Assembly: GCA_039111635.1 (NCBI GenBank)
Contig: JBCAQO010000001.1
Location: forward strand, 3,038,001-3,102,000
Direction: 5' to 3'
DNA length: 64,000 nt
Source of the DNA: Heterobasidion occidentale
Taxonomy: Eukaryota > Basidiomycota > Agaricomycetes > Russulales > Bondarzewiaceae
Position 1 is the stretch's first letter; every line of letters begins with the position of its first letter. The notes below the pieces were generated by a model. That model made no database searches. It saw nothing but the letters and a program-made list of their open reading frames with translations, and was not told the DNA's origin. Both the position numbers and the translations under genes were made by a program. Below are positions 1 to 13,419 of this stretch, one piece after another.

Positions 1-129
1 ATTCGTTCTGCCTGGGATTTGAAGCGCGATGGTTTTCCAATCAGCATTCTCGCCGTATCTGGCGACTGCTTCTGAGAGACAGGAATCTTCATAGGCCGTC
101 CATGGTCGACCCACATTTTTCTCGGCCAT
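1..129 (-). CDS. Myb/SANT DNA-binding protein, N-terminal part, cut by the window edge
   Basis: Read on the minus strand from an ATG at 129, the frame stays open to the left edge and gives about 43 residues. They contain GRPWTAYEDSCLSEAV, then DWKTIALQIPGRTN, which is the first two-thirds of a Myb/SANT helix-turn-helix repeat: conserved Trp of helix 1, acidic patch, second Trp, and the start of the recognition helix. Myb repeats bind DNA in transcription regulators or act as chromatin-binding modules. Only one incomplete repeat is visible, so the subfamily (Bas1-like, SNAPc-like or other) cannot be told. The gene is divergent from PRP17 with about 178 bp between the start codons, so the two probably share a promoter region. 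An upstream in-frame exon cannot be excluded, so the start is tentative. Confidence 0.6.
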   Translation of the reverse strand, partial: MAEKNVGRPWTAYEDSCLSEAVARYGENADWKTIALQIPGRTN

Positions 130-307
130 GAAGTGGAAGAGTGAAGCGAGCTGGTCGTAACAGGAGGACTTAGTCTGAGGGCAAGAGGAATCGATGACCT
201 CAGGCTATCAGGTCCACGCTATTAGACTCTTAGCTTTGTCTCTTACCTAATCAAGTTCAGCTTCTTCTGGAGATTGCGGCTGCAGCGAGACTACAACCCC
301 TCTCATC

Positions 308-2377
308 ATGTCTTTGATTCCAGGCTACTCGTCCGACGAAGACAACGACTCCATATCGCATATCAAGGATGCATTCAACCTTTCATCATTACCCTCTGCT
401 AAACGACCCCGTGTCGAAGTGTCTGCGCCACCACGGACGGCTTTCCAGGAGGCTGCCCCAGATGTGTTGGCTGAAGTAAGTACCAGGTTGAAGCCGAGTT
501 TGTTCGCTAATGGAAAGAACCCTAGGATCCTCTGAAACAAACCTCTCTCATTACGCGTCCCACAGACACGCAAATGCATGTGAACATTCCCTATAGCGAG
601 ATGACTCTTCCAATACAGGGTCCAGAGAATCCGTTTGGCGATCGTAACCGTTTCAAGAACCAGAATGCGCTAGCGGGCCATGTTGAAGAGCAGGCCATGA
701 CAGAGCACGCTTTCCGCGCCCAACACCTGACTCATGCTATCCTGGGTTATTCCGCGAACCCCTCCATCGATCCCAATGCACCAGCTTTCCTGGGGTCTAA
801 GGACGCCGCCGAAACCAATGGTTTTGCGACCATAAACATGATTCGTGCTCCAAAAGGGAAGAAGAAGGAACTTAAGCGAAAGCGGAACGCTGCAGGGGAC
901 CTCGAGGTTGTGGATGGAGAAGGAGCTTATGTTGGGCCCTGGGCATCGTGGCAGGGTGATGAGCCAACAAATCTTGTGCCGGAAGGTGCGGATGTTGAGG
1001 AGGAGCCCGAAGAGGAGGAAGAGGAGGAGGTTGTGACGAAGAAGGCCAAGCCAAAGCGGGGGACATATGGGCAGGAGACTTCGGTATTCCACGGCAAGTC
1101 TATGTCAGACTACCAGGGCCGAACATATATGTCACCTCCACTCGGCGAAGCACCTCATCTTCAAGCCGAGCCTGGGTCTCAAGAATCTTTCATTCCGAAG
1201 GTCTGCGTTCATACATGGACAGGGCATACTCAAGGCGTTTCTGTTATTCGCTTGTTTCCTGATACAGGCCATCTCCTCCTTAGCGGGTCTATGGACACAA
1301 AGATCAAGGTGAGCACCAATATAACGCGTTCGTTGCCTTTTTTGACTTTTGAAATAGCTCTGGGATGTTTACACTCATGGAAACTGCCTGCGCACCTTTC
1401 ATGGGCACGTGAAAGCGGTGAAAGATGTAACATTTTCAAACGATGGGCGAAGATTCTTGTCGTGCGGTTACGATCGTCAAATGAAGCTTTGGGACACCGA
1501 GACTGGCCAGTGTCTGCAGCGTTTTAGCAACGGCAAGATCCCTTATGTTGTGAAGTTCCACCCCGACGAGGACAAACAGCATATATTCCTGGCTGGTATG
1601 TCCGATAAGAAGATCATTCAGGTATTGCCAGCCTCTTCACTTCTGAAGTATCCGCTCACTTGCCCCCTGTTTGCAGTATGATATGAACAGTGGTGAAATC
1701 ACTCAAGAATATGACCAACACCTGGGTCCTGTAAATACGATCACATTTGTCGACGAGAATAGACGGTTCGTCACAACTTCGGATGACAAAACTATCCGCG
1801 CCTGGGACTACGACATCCCTGTCGTCATCAAATACATCGCCGAGCCGCACATGCACTCTATGCCCGCAGTCACGCTCCACCCTTCCAGTACGCCATGTCC
1901 CTCACTCTAATTCCAATCGCTTACCCATGTTCGCAGAAAAATATTTTGCTGCGCAGTCGCTCGACAATCAGATCCTGATCTACAGCACTGATAACTTCCG
2001 GCAAAACCGCAAGAAACGGTTTGCTGGGCACTCAGTAGCTGGGTACGCTTGCCAGGTTGGCTTTTCGCCAGACGGGAAGTGGATTAGCAGTGGAGATGGT
2101 GAGGGGAACGTGGTCTTCTGGGACTGGAAGACTGGGCGGATCAAGTCACGCCTCAAGGCACATTCGAAGGTGGTCATTGCACACGAATGGCTTCCCCATG
2201 AATCGGTAGGAATGCTCCACACCTGGTCCATGAACCTCCACTTACTAACGATGGGGATAGTCGAAGGTTGTGACCGCATCTTGGGATGGCCTGATCAAAC
2301 TTTGGGTACGTTTCTGGAGCTTCTGCTGGAGTTCGTAATTGTGAATTGATCATTTGCATGTCATGTCACAGGATTGA
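308..2377 (+). CDS. PRP17: Pre-mRNA-processing factor 17 (Prp17/Cdc40), WD40 spliceosome protein
   Basis: Second-step splicing factor of the spliceosome; it acts in the nucleus after lariat formation. The N-terminus ([14 protein letters not shown]) and the segment [14 protein letters not shown], followed by the GPWASW region, are typical of Prp17/CDC40. An acidic and Lys-rich tract near 990-1060 precedes the C-terminal WD40 propeller, seen as [47 protein letters not shown] and [20 protein letters not shown]. The coding sequence is split by at least six short introns, for example 1310-1361 (gtgagc...aatag) and 1621-1676. The last exon is only two codons: after an intron ending at 2371, GAT TGA closes the final repeat (LIKLW-D). 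No frame break was found. The family assignment is firm; a few internal splice sites are my reading. Confidence 0.93.
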
Positions 2378-4610
2378 CACCATTCACCTGACTTGTACAC
2401 GCTTGTTTGCGATATCATCAGGCGCTAGGCTTTCACGACTGATTTCTCCGAACCCCGCCGAGCAAGTACCATAAGGAAATGAATGACCATATTGAGCGTT
2501 TGAAGTGCATGAGTCGCGGTAAATCCCCGATAGCTTTCCATATTCCTTAGCTTTCGATCTTCGAAACCTTGACAGATCCGAGTATCCTCAACGCATCCGG
2601 CAGGGCACTGACACTTCTGGTGCACCGGGTATTGCTGGCGCATTTTGTCTCCGATGGCAGGTCCACGTCACCTTACACGCTCAGGTTAATGTGACTCTCA
2701 AGGAACATAGCACAATACCCATCACTAGAAATTTTCTTCAACATTGATCGTCGTTTTAACTCCTCTAAACGTTTCCGCGTGGCCCCTCGTTTGCTTTGAA
2801 TCAGGCCTCACGATTTCGTGCTGAAGCGTTAGTGCTTGAGCTGTCGGATTTTAGAATCAGGGGATGCTCGAGGCCAACGTACGTAGAATTCATTGTAAGA
2901 AGCGATAAAGCGCTGCGACTTCCTCTTTGTAGGTCGGATCTATCCACAGTGAGTGCGGTGCGAGGGGCTTCGATCAGATTCCCCTCTCCTTAGGCTCAGT
3001 CATCTTCTCATCGGATATAGATGCTCATGATTCATATGAGTCCTAGGAGCCTCGGCACACGTCGGTAGCGGGCACGCTTTCTCTCTCTACGTTCTTGCTC
3101 TCGCCTGAGGTATATGCTGGTATATGTTCATGCGCAACGGTTCTCTTTCTAGACGCCATGTGTCCCCGCATGGTGAAGATAACAGGTCAACAAGATTAAA
3201 GTTAAAGTAGGTCTATCGAGTAGACGACATACACACAGTGGCACACAACGGCTGCTGAACCAGATGGCTTCGAGATATCGGCAAGTATTCGAGGCCACAT
3301 TCAGACTGGCTACTCAAGTACGTACGACATGTACAAATCCTTCTGCATCCCGGGCGATTATCAATTAGGGTCCCTCGGAGAACGACGACGAAGCCTTGGA
3401 CACTGCCATTCTGCCCTCCGATTTGCCTCGTGGATTCGCTGGATGGCCGTGGAGGCACGGAACGTGGGCTCAACGCGTACCCAAATGGGGATGCCCAGTT
3501 TTGCACAGTCGATATCGAGCGCGGAAAGGCCAGGCCCAGTGGATTGGGTCGCCGCTGTGTGCCTTCACTGCCTTTGCGACGGCCGTCGGCCGATGGGAAC
3601 TTGGCCGACTACTCACGGTTGTCTAGTCATAGAGCCCCATGGGTTTACAGTGCCCGACCCGAATGTTTTCGACTACGTGCAGCCTCACTTATGTCGCTTA
3701 AAAATGGGCGAAGTTTTGTGTTCGCTCAGGCCCTTCGGAGATACTGTCAGGTCTGGAAGATACCGTCAGGTACACGACTGAACTCTCAATGCGCGGACTT
3801 TTTGGCGGCTCTCATAAGTGATGTGCACAATTGTGCCTGCAAGGGGACCTGACTACGGGGCCATAGTGACGGCAGCCCGAGTCCCGAGTGAGTGCTGTTT
3901 CACGACACGAATCGCACGATCCGCAGGGGGGCCCAAGACAACATGCCAGGAGAATGAGGCGGACGTGCGTTGTCGCGCATCTATGTTCTAGTGAGGCACG
4001 GATGGATTATGACCAAGGCGGGCAGGTGCGCGGGATGAGATAAATGAGAACCCAGAGGAAGGAGCTCGGACCATTCTCAATTGTTCCTTCTGAAGGTGGA
4101 ATGGGCCTGCGAACACAGGAACCTGAGGGCTATATCCGAACTCTTCTAAGTCTAAGTATTCTGGATACACCACGGGGTGGCGCAACAGAACGGTGTGGAT
4201 GATCAATGGACCGGGCGGCAGGGGGTTCCGGCGACCCGCACGGAAACGTTCATGGCCTGAGGCAGGTGACGAATTTGAAAGGGCGATGGCAGTGAGAAAT
4301 ATTTGCTGGATGTCTTGAGAAAGAAGACAAAAGGGGGGTACGGCGGGAGGGTCGTCTGTGTCTCTGACTTGTTTGCGCGAGACAAGACTGTTGTGTGACG
4401 AGAGATGGCAGGGTCGGGGAGAGCGACAGGCTGTCTGAGACCAGGGGTCCAAGCGGTCCTCAGAGACCTCTTATTTTTGCGACTGTATGATTAATATGTG
4501 CCTGAATGCCTGACACGTGTGCCTCGAACAGGCCAAGCGTTCCTACTTGTGTGCATCTTATAAGAACGTCCCGACCCTCGTCACTCCTTCTCTCAACTCC
4601 GTGCTCCACG
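2378..4610. other. Gene-free interval of 2.2 kb
   Basis: No conserved protein, RNA gene or transposon remnant was recognised on either strand. Open frames of 60-155 codons overlap each other at 3213-3852 and 3988-4452, but none shows family motifs or a coherent exon-intron pattern, so they are probably chance frames. CT-rich runs occur around 3080-3110. The right end is the promoter of the repeat-peptide gene and contains a TATA-like CTTATAAG at 4557-4564, 47 bp upstream of its ATG. An unannotated long noncoding transcript is possible but nothing in the sequence proves it. Confidence 0.5.
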
Positions 4611-5181
4611 ATGAAGCTGCTCTCAACATATACCCCTCTCGCTTTGTTTTTCATTCTCTGCAGTCCTCTGGTTTCCGCGTCTCCAGTCCGTCCTTTCATT
4701 GACCTCCCCCGCTCTGTCTCCGTATCTGACTTAATTCTCCACTATTGATAACAGATAGCAGCGCCGGATTTGACAGAGGTCCTTCAGTCCGTGAGTCGAT
4801 TCCGATCTTCGATTTCTCTGTTTTTGTCCTCAATTTTATTCTCAGCGCGGGAACGGTGGCGGCGGTGGTGGTTCTATCGACTGGAAGAGAGGGAACGGTG
4901 GTGGCGGCGCTGGGTCGGTGGACTGGAAGCGCGGGAATGGTGGAGGAGGTGCAGGCTCTGTTGACTGGAGGCGAGGAAACGGTGGGGGTGGTGCGGGGTC
5001 GGTGGACTGGAAGAGAGGGAACGGAGGTGGTGGTGGAGGATCGGTGGACTGGAAACGGGGGAATGGTGGCGGTGGAGGAGGATCTATTGATTGGAAGCGA
5101 GGGAACGGGGGTGGAGGCGGTGGCTCTATCGACTGGCGAAGAGCGAACGGTGGCGGTGGTGCTGGATCGGTGGATTGGTAG
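4611..5181 (+). CDS. Secreted repeat protein, putative kexin-processed peptide (KEP/RiPP-like) precursor
   Basis: The predicted product starts with a classic signal peptide (MKLLSTYTPLALFFILCSPL), followed by a short pro-region containing PDLTEVLQS and then eight tandem units. Each unit is a 12-residue core GNGGGG(G/A)GS(V/I)DW; the eighth begins with Ala. Cores are separated by KR (five times) or RR (twice), giving a 14-residue, 42-bp period over 4849-5178, and the stop follows the last Trp directly. Dibasic spacers between identical cores are the hallmark of Kex2-processed repeat proteins, a fungal class that includes pheromone-type precursors and the precursors of cyclic RiPPs such as ustiloxins. 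Intron 2 (4791-4845, gtgagt...ctcag) is clear. Intron 1 ends at 4754, but its donor is ambiguous: 4671, 4716 and 4722 all keep the frame, and the first gives the most normal length (84 nt) and an IAA|PD signal cleavage site. A TATA-like box lies 47 bp upstream. No UstYa-like, P450 or methyltransferase gene is adjacent. Confidence 0.72.
4849..5178 (+). repeat. Eight tandem 42-bp coding repeats
   Basis: The unit encodes the 12-residue core plus a dibasic pair, repeated eight times; the last copy lacks the dibasic pair. Between copies the glycine codons vary freely among GGT, GGC, GGA and GGG, and Arg or Lys codons also vary, while the encoded residues change at only three places: Gly/Ala at core position 7, Val/Ile at position 10, and Gly/Ala at position 1 of the last copy. 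Confidence 0.9.
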
Positions 5182-6378
5182 TCAGCTGGTCATCTCGCAA
5201 AGTACGTGCGTCGTCGTCGACTGCTCCTGGATCTGACCGAGCCTTGCCCTAACCAGATGAATGATGACTTACCTGCACCCCTTGTCTCGTGTTTCTTGAG
5301 TGTTTGGGTCATGCATGCATGATCCATTCTCCTTCCTTTCGTTCACGAATCGCGTTATGCCCTTCACATTCGTTTGGCCTACTTGCTGCGCTACCACTTC
5401 GAACTGTTTCTTTTCTCGGCGATCTATCTTGGGAGGTGTATTGTTTACTTGGCCATCGCGCACTTGCAGTTATCGTAATTTACTTATTGGCTGGTATTGG
5501 GAAGCGATGGGGCGAGGGCGTCTGTATGTTAGTGTTCAGTACATCATCCAATTTGACTGCTATTCATTGCAGTCATTCACCCGCAACTCCCCTGCCGGAC
5601 AGCCTGAGAAATCCTCGTCAAGTATGAGAATTTTTCGATGGACGTAGGCATTCCTTTATTTCGTTTGTTTACCGTGGTTTCGCAGCATCTGGCTCGCAAT
5701 GGGTTGATCCATTTAACTGTGCACGAAGGCTTGCTCATTTCTCTCTGCTTCCGATGTGAATGCAACTCACATCAACGGCCGTGGATTCTGAGGTGTCAAT
5801 TTTCGATCTGCAGAAAGATGTTCTGAATCGGATCATCGTATGGAATTGGATCAAGGACACGCCATGGACATCCTCGCTGAAACGCATAAGTATGCCATCC
5901 AATGAGACAGAGGCGTCAATGGATGCCGAGGGAATCTCAGGGCCGGCGGTTTGCTCGGAAAAGCGAAGGAAGCGCCTTCCGGAGATGTGGTGCATGGGAA
6001 TCGCCAGGTCGAAGTTAGAGCGGACGTGGTGAGACAGGGTGAGACGTGATGGATGACGGGAGAAGAACTTTCCTTGGGAACGAAAGCAGTATCATGAGGG
6101 GAAACCATGGCATAAGTAGAGCAATGGCGAGCAGCGCTTCCATGATTGCATCGAAGAATGGCTTTTATGCAGGGAAGCACTAAAACACAAAAATCAGAAG
6201 AGTGGCCGATGCAGATGGCCTGAGATGGCCTGCCACAACCTAATACATAATAGATAGATATCGGGCAGCAACTTCAGGGTTAGGGTTGGAAGAGCTTTAG
6301 GGCAGGTCGTTTCGCGACGCGTCTGCAATCTTGCAGTTCAATGTCTACCATCGTACCTTCCTCCACCTCACCACCGCC
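5182..6378. other. Intergenic interval between the repeat-peptide gene and MCM3
   Basis: About 1.2 kb without a recognisable gene. Short open frames on both strands (5289-5647, 5760-6032, 5851-6180) have no family signature and are judged chance. The right 120 bp is the MCM3 promoter and holds a telomere-like double TTAGGG-type motif and an ACGCGT box, listed separately. Confidence 0.5.
6275..6322 (+). promoter_or_regulatory. Candidate MCM3 promoter elements: TTAGGG-like motif and MluI cell-cycle box
   Basis: CAGGGTTAGGGTTGG lies at 6275-6289 and the palindrome GACGCGTC, containing the core ACGCGT, at 6316-6323, 57 bp before the MCM3 ATG. In ascomycete yeasts ACGCGT is the MBF (Mbp1/Swi6) binding site that drives G1/S expression of replication genes, and TTAGGG is bound by Tbf1/Teb1-type factors. 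The match to both is exact, but short motifs also arise by chance; ACGCGT occurs in nearby coding DNA too. Function is inferred from position and gene identity. Confidence 0.4.
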
Positions 6379-9156
<2,778 letters not shown>

Positions 9157-9494
9157 TAGCGGGCTTTTTGACTGTCGTCTGTTGGCGGTCTCTTGCTGTG
9201 ACGTGAGGCTTTCCTCATGTAATCGATAACATGCCCAGTGTACTTTTATATATAGGCCCGGTGGTCACTGTATAAAATAATCTGACTGTCCATGATGCAT
9301 GATGCATGACGTGTGTTGTCTTCTTTCAGCTGGCGAATGCCCGTTTGGAGAGGCGCGAAAACTTCCAACAGATGGATGAAAGGAGGGTCTGATACACGCT
9401 CATGAAAAACTCCATTGACGGCACATGGATAACGAGAAGGCGGAAACACAGCGGAAGAGGGCCTGAGGCCTGAATAACGGATTGCTTACAAAAA
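9157..9494. other. Convergent 3' interval between MCM3 and RINT1
   Basis: Holds the 3' untranslated regions of two convergent genes. A short tandem of ATGCATG-type units occurs at about 9290-9308. Nothing else was recognised. Confidence 0.5.
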
Positions 9495-12436
9495 TCAGTA
9501 ATCGCAGTCGGTCCGAGTCTTTGCAATCATGCAAACTTCGTCCCTACTCAGCTCTGTTTCATCTACCAGATCTGTCATGCGGGCCCCCCACTCGTCATCA
9601 CTCAGAGTCCCGAACGAAGCGGCCACGATCGCATCCCATCGTTCGCCCTCCGCACCTACCACCCTCCCCGCCTCAAGCAGTCGTCGCCAAGGAGCCTCGA
9701 CGCGGCCTCTCGGGCCCACGCTAATGCTGCCTAACGCCTGTCTGCACGTCTCCACCCAAAGTTCACACTCGCCGTGGAGGATCTTACCTTCCTCGAGTGC
9801 AAGCCGATGGTGACCTCGATACAGGATGTTCCTCTGCAGAAATGTGTCGAAAGATTGGTGGCGATGTTGCGATAGAGAGAGATGGTGATGCTATGCGGCA
9901 GAGTGCGGCTTAAACGGATAAGTGTGAGGAGAGAATGGACAGAGCTGGCAGCAGTGCAGGCGAAATGGCGATGGTGGATACAGAAAGATCCGGAGAACTG
10001 TTTGGGGTATCCTGACTATGAAGACGGTCATTAGTTGGAAAATAGACAAGGGGGGAAGCTCATACTTCAATAGATGGACTTTCAATGCCCCTTCAACCTC
10101 CCCGCATATTTGCTGAACAATCATGTCTTCCGCTCTTCCAACCAGCTTCTCGTATTGAGTCACCAACTCCTCAAATATGGTACCATCCGGAGTCTCATGT
10201 GATGAATCTTTTGGATCAGGCAAAGAAGGATGCGTTTCTGCACGGACGCGAAGAGCGGCGCGACGATTAATTTCGGTCCATAACTCCAGAAAAAACTGCA
10301 GTGGGCTCAGTCACTGGAATCATATTTGGATAGAACCAGCGCTTACTAAGTCTTCTCCCCAGCCCACCATCGCAGCAGATATCCACTTCGCACTGACCAA
10401 AGCTTTGCACAACCGCATAACGCCCTCAACGCCACTCGTCAGACGACCCTTTTCTCTCCCATCACTTGTGAGTGCACCAGGAACCGCTCTCACGAGAGCG
10501 CTAGACAGGGTCTCGAACGCATCCAAGGAAGACCCGATCCTACCGTGATATAATTCGAGAAGTGGAAGCTGAACGCTGATCAGAAAGCGGGCCCGCTGGC
10601 TAAATTGCGGGATAGGGGTGTAGCGATCAGTAACCTGTTCAACCAATGCCTTCAGTCGTCGGGCGGAATTCGTTGGGCGTAGCTCGCGGGTAGCGACATG
10701 ATTCTCTTCAGAATCAGCGTCGTCGTCCGCAATGAGCCATGCCTCGGGAGAGCCGATGATATCGTGATACTGGTCCAAGGCGACTAGTGGATAAAGTTGG
10801 ACGCATTAAACCCGAGGACGTAGAAGTCGCGAACGGACAGCTCACATGCTCGCTCGCCTTCTACCCACCGGTCGAACCATTCCTTTCGTCCCAGAACAAC
10901 TTCGCTAATTCCATCCCATGACTTTACACCGGCGTTACGCCCGACCATCGTTCCCGCGAGCGAGAAGCCTTCCTCCTTCAGAGCTGCATCGAACGACAAT
11001 GCCTGATATATCGTGTGTGCAAGCAATGGTGGATGAGAAAGAAGAGACGACATCGTTCGCTTTAAACGACGTGAAAGAAGTGGCAGAAGAGCATGAGTGA
11101 ACTCAGCCTGCAAATGAGGGAATCAACGACATGTTGATAAACACTGCGAACCACTGTACCCATGCGTTGATGTCCCGATACTGGGTCACCGACAGAAGTC
11201 GTTGAACGACATCTTCCATGAACGGACGATGTTCATGGGAAACATTCAGAACATGGGTAAAATACCATTCGGGCTTCAAGGAACTAGGGTCAACACTTCA
11301 ACCGATCGGATATTGATTGGTGCTTACTTTGTCTAATTTATTCGTCTGCCGTGAACCCTCAAAATGATACTTAAACCGTAATGAGACTGGTTGAACAAGG
11401 GCCTGGATGGGGTACAGCGCATCCTTCTCTGAGGACTCCTGAGACAAGTGTATCTGCTCTCCACTTCGAAGAGACTGGTTCAATGACCGCATGGCATGTT
11501 ACAGAAGCGACAGACTCACAAAACTTGCAATTTGAGAAGGTCTGAAAAAGCTTTTGAAAAGGCTTTTTTGTCGTCTTCAGTGGCTATTGAAAAGTCGACA
11601 GGCATTGGCCAATGAAGTCGCTCCATGACAGCGAGAAGGAGACTGAGAGAGATTCAACTAATTGAGTCACAAGAAACGATGGAAACACATACGCTGATAG
11701 TGCGCTTTTCATAGCTGACCAGGTCCTATCTTGAAGCTCCTCCAGAAACGAGACAAGCCGCAGATCGCTGCTGGGCTGGCCAGTGACATCTGATACTTGA
11801 GAACATGCTGTAATCACAGACGATACAAACGTTCGCAGGGATCGATAGACAGACACTGAGATAGGATTGCTATTCTGTATCTCTGCGATCGCGGCTTCAC
11901 TAGGAGCAAGTCAGAACATTAGAATAGACAGGAAAAGCTCAACATACCTCATGCTAAGTGCCCGCTGGATGACGTGCACATAAGTTTTTATGCTCTCTAG
12001 CTCTTTCAAATTTCGATGCATAACCTCGACGTCTTCCAGTAGAGTAGGTTGCCCATCTGACATGGATGAAACAAGCTCGGATGTAATTGTTGAGAGCTCA
12101 TCTGCGAGCGAATGGCGCAGGAGTGACAGCTCTTGCGCGGTGTGTAGATGTTCTGATGCAGTGGAGCGAGTTGTTGATATCAATTCGTCTGTGCTTTGCT
12201 TGGATGCAGCGAGCTGAGCTGTGAATATTTGATGAGTGAATATTTGGCTATTCATACGGGGCACGCACTATGGTCCGGAAGCCGTCATGCTGTACACGAG
12301 CGTCATCTACAGCCGCAACGAGAGTGGGGGTATCTCGAGGATCATTGTGCCTCAGGTTCAAAATGCCTAGAGCTCGCTTTCGTGATGTAGCAAGGTCGGC
12401 CGGTTTGAGTAGATCGTGAATCTGAAGGACAGACAT
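9495..12436 (-). CDS. RINT1/Tip20-family vesicle-tethering protein (Dsl1/NRZ complex subunit)
   Basis: Tip20/RINT1 proteins belong to the Dsl1 (NRZ) tethering complex that receives Golgi-derived COPI vesicles at the ER. The C-terminal half carries the RINT1/TIP1 domain: FTHALLPLLSRRLKRTMSSL, then KEWFDRWVEGERACE, then RYTPIPQFSQRARFLISVQL followed by PLLELYHGRIGSSLDAFETL, and GSPEAWL. The N-terminal half (11911-12264) is helical with coiled-coil character (EHLHTAQELSLLRHSLADEL), as expected for this tether. The start is the ATG at 12436 (MSVLQIHDLLKP). At least seven exons are needed, and the stop lies at 9495 after TRTDCDY. The family call rests on the RINT1 domain; several internal exon borders were not resolved in detail. 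It is transcribed towards MCM3 with about 340 bp between the two stops. Confidence 0.88.
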
Positions 12437-13419
12437 TGTTTATGGTGCGGGAGTCACTGGACAAGTCAAAGTAGCCCCGTGCTTACCAAGCGGAATAGGC
12501 CAAGCGGGCTTTGAATGGCCACGGCGCGTTTTCGTCGGAGTCGTTACGGCCGGGAAAGCCGAGCTGGGTCTCCCATGGAGCCCTTGTCGGAGCCTAAGCG
12601 GAGCAGCGGAATTGAAAAAGACCGGCTGTGTCCGAGCCTACCCTTCTGTGTACACCGCTTCGTACATGAATGCATGAATGGAGATGAATGGGCAGTTCCA
12701 CTGACGATCCTTCGCCAGCCTCAAAACGCGCCTATGCATGATCCCACCATTTGCACATCTCGCGACATCAGCTTTGAGTGAATTGTTTGAAGAGTCATGG
12801 GAGTATATATGTCAGGGACTACCCAGGTATGTCGTAGCTTCGATGTGAATCGAGTGACAAATATATACTGAGCGGACCCATACCATCCATGGAATTAGAC
12901 ATTGTAAGCCATCGAGGACCATGTCCCGTCTATCACTTGCCTGCCGACTTTTCGACGTATACTGTGCAACGATTCTGAAAGCTCTTGTTCTCGTATGCCC
13001 ACAGAGTATACAATTCTCTCTGAAACTGTGTATGCCCATGCGGAACCCATCCGTTATTCTCAGGTACTCGAGCGCTCATTGGCGTAGGACGAAATCGCCT
13101 CTCTTGATGTTCTGCTCCGTTCACACCCCCCAAATTTGAATTATCATGACCCTCGGCTGTTAATTCTGGTGCATATGGGGTCGCATCGCCGCTAACTTTT
13201 GAAATCTCAGGTGGTAAGGAAACTTGGCTCGAAATGGCCGCGGATTCACTTCAAGCATGAGCACTTTCTCACCTTTGACAGTGATTGCGTCATGGGTCGC
13301 AATCGCTGACGTGCATGGTATTGTGAAGGCAGCATACTAGCTCATACAGGACCCTCCGAATCCAGAGCCCCAATTTGTATAAAGTCTGTAATAAGTAAGA
13401 ACGGATGCAAGCTTTGACC
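12437..13419. other. Gene-free interval upstream of RINT1 and carbonic anhydrase
   Basis: About 1 kb between the divergent RINT1 and beta-carbonic anhydrase genes. Open frames of 60-90 codons exist on both strands (for example 12515-12781 and 12812-13133) but show no motif or codon pattern of a real gene. It is likely promoter and leader sequence. Confidence 0.5.

Noticed and set aside
3213..3852. Overlapping open frames of 76-150 codons on both strands
   Set aside because: Three plus-strand frames overlap almost completely and a minus-strand frame covers part of them. None has a family motif or intron logic, and simultaneous openness suggests GC-driven chance.
3988..4452. 154-codon frame on the minus strand
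   Set aside because: No recognisable domain and no supporting exon structure; it is a Pro/Ser-rich composition artefact.
5851..6180. 109-codon minus-strand frame upstream of MCM3
   Set aside because: No motif, and it overlaps an equally open plus-strand frame.
6275..6289. Interstitial telomere remnant (TTAGGG twice)
   Set aside because: Only about two units exist, in a promoter next to a housekeeping gene, so a factor-binding site is a better reading than a telomere scar.
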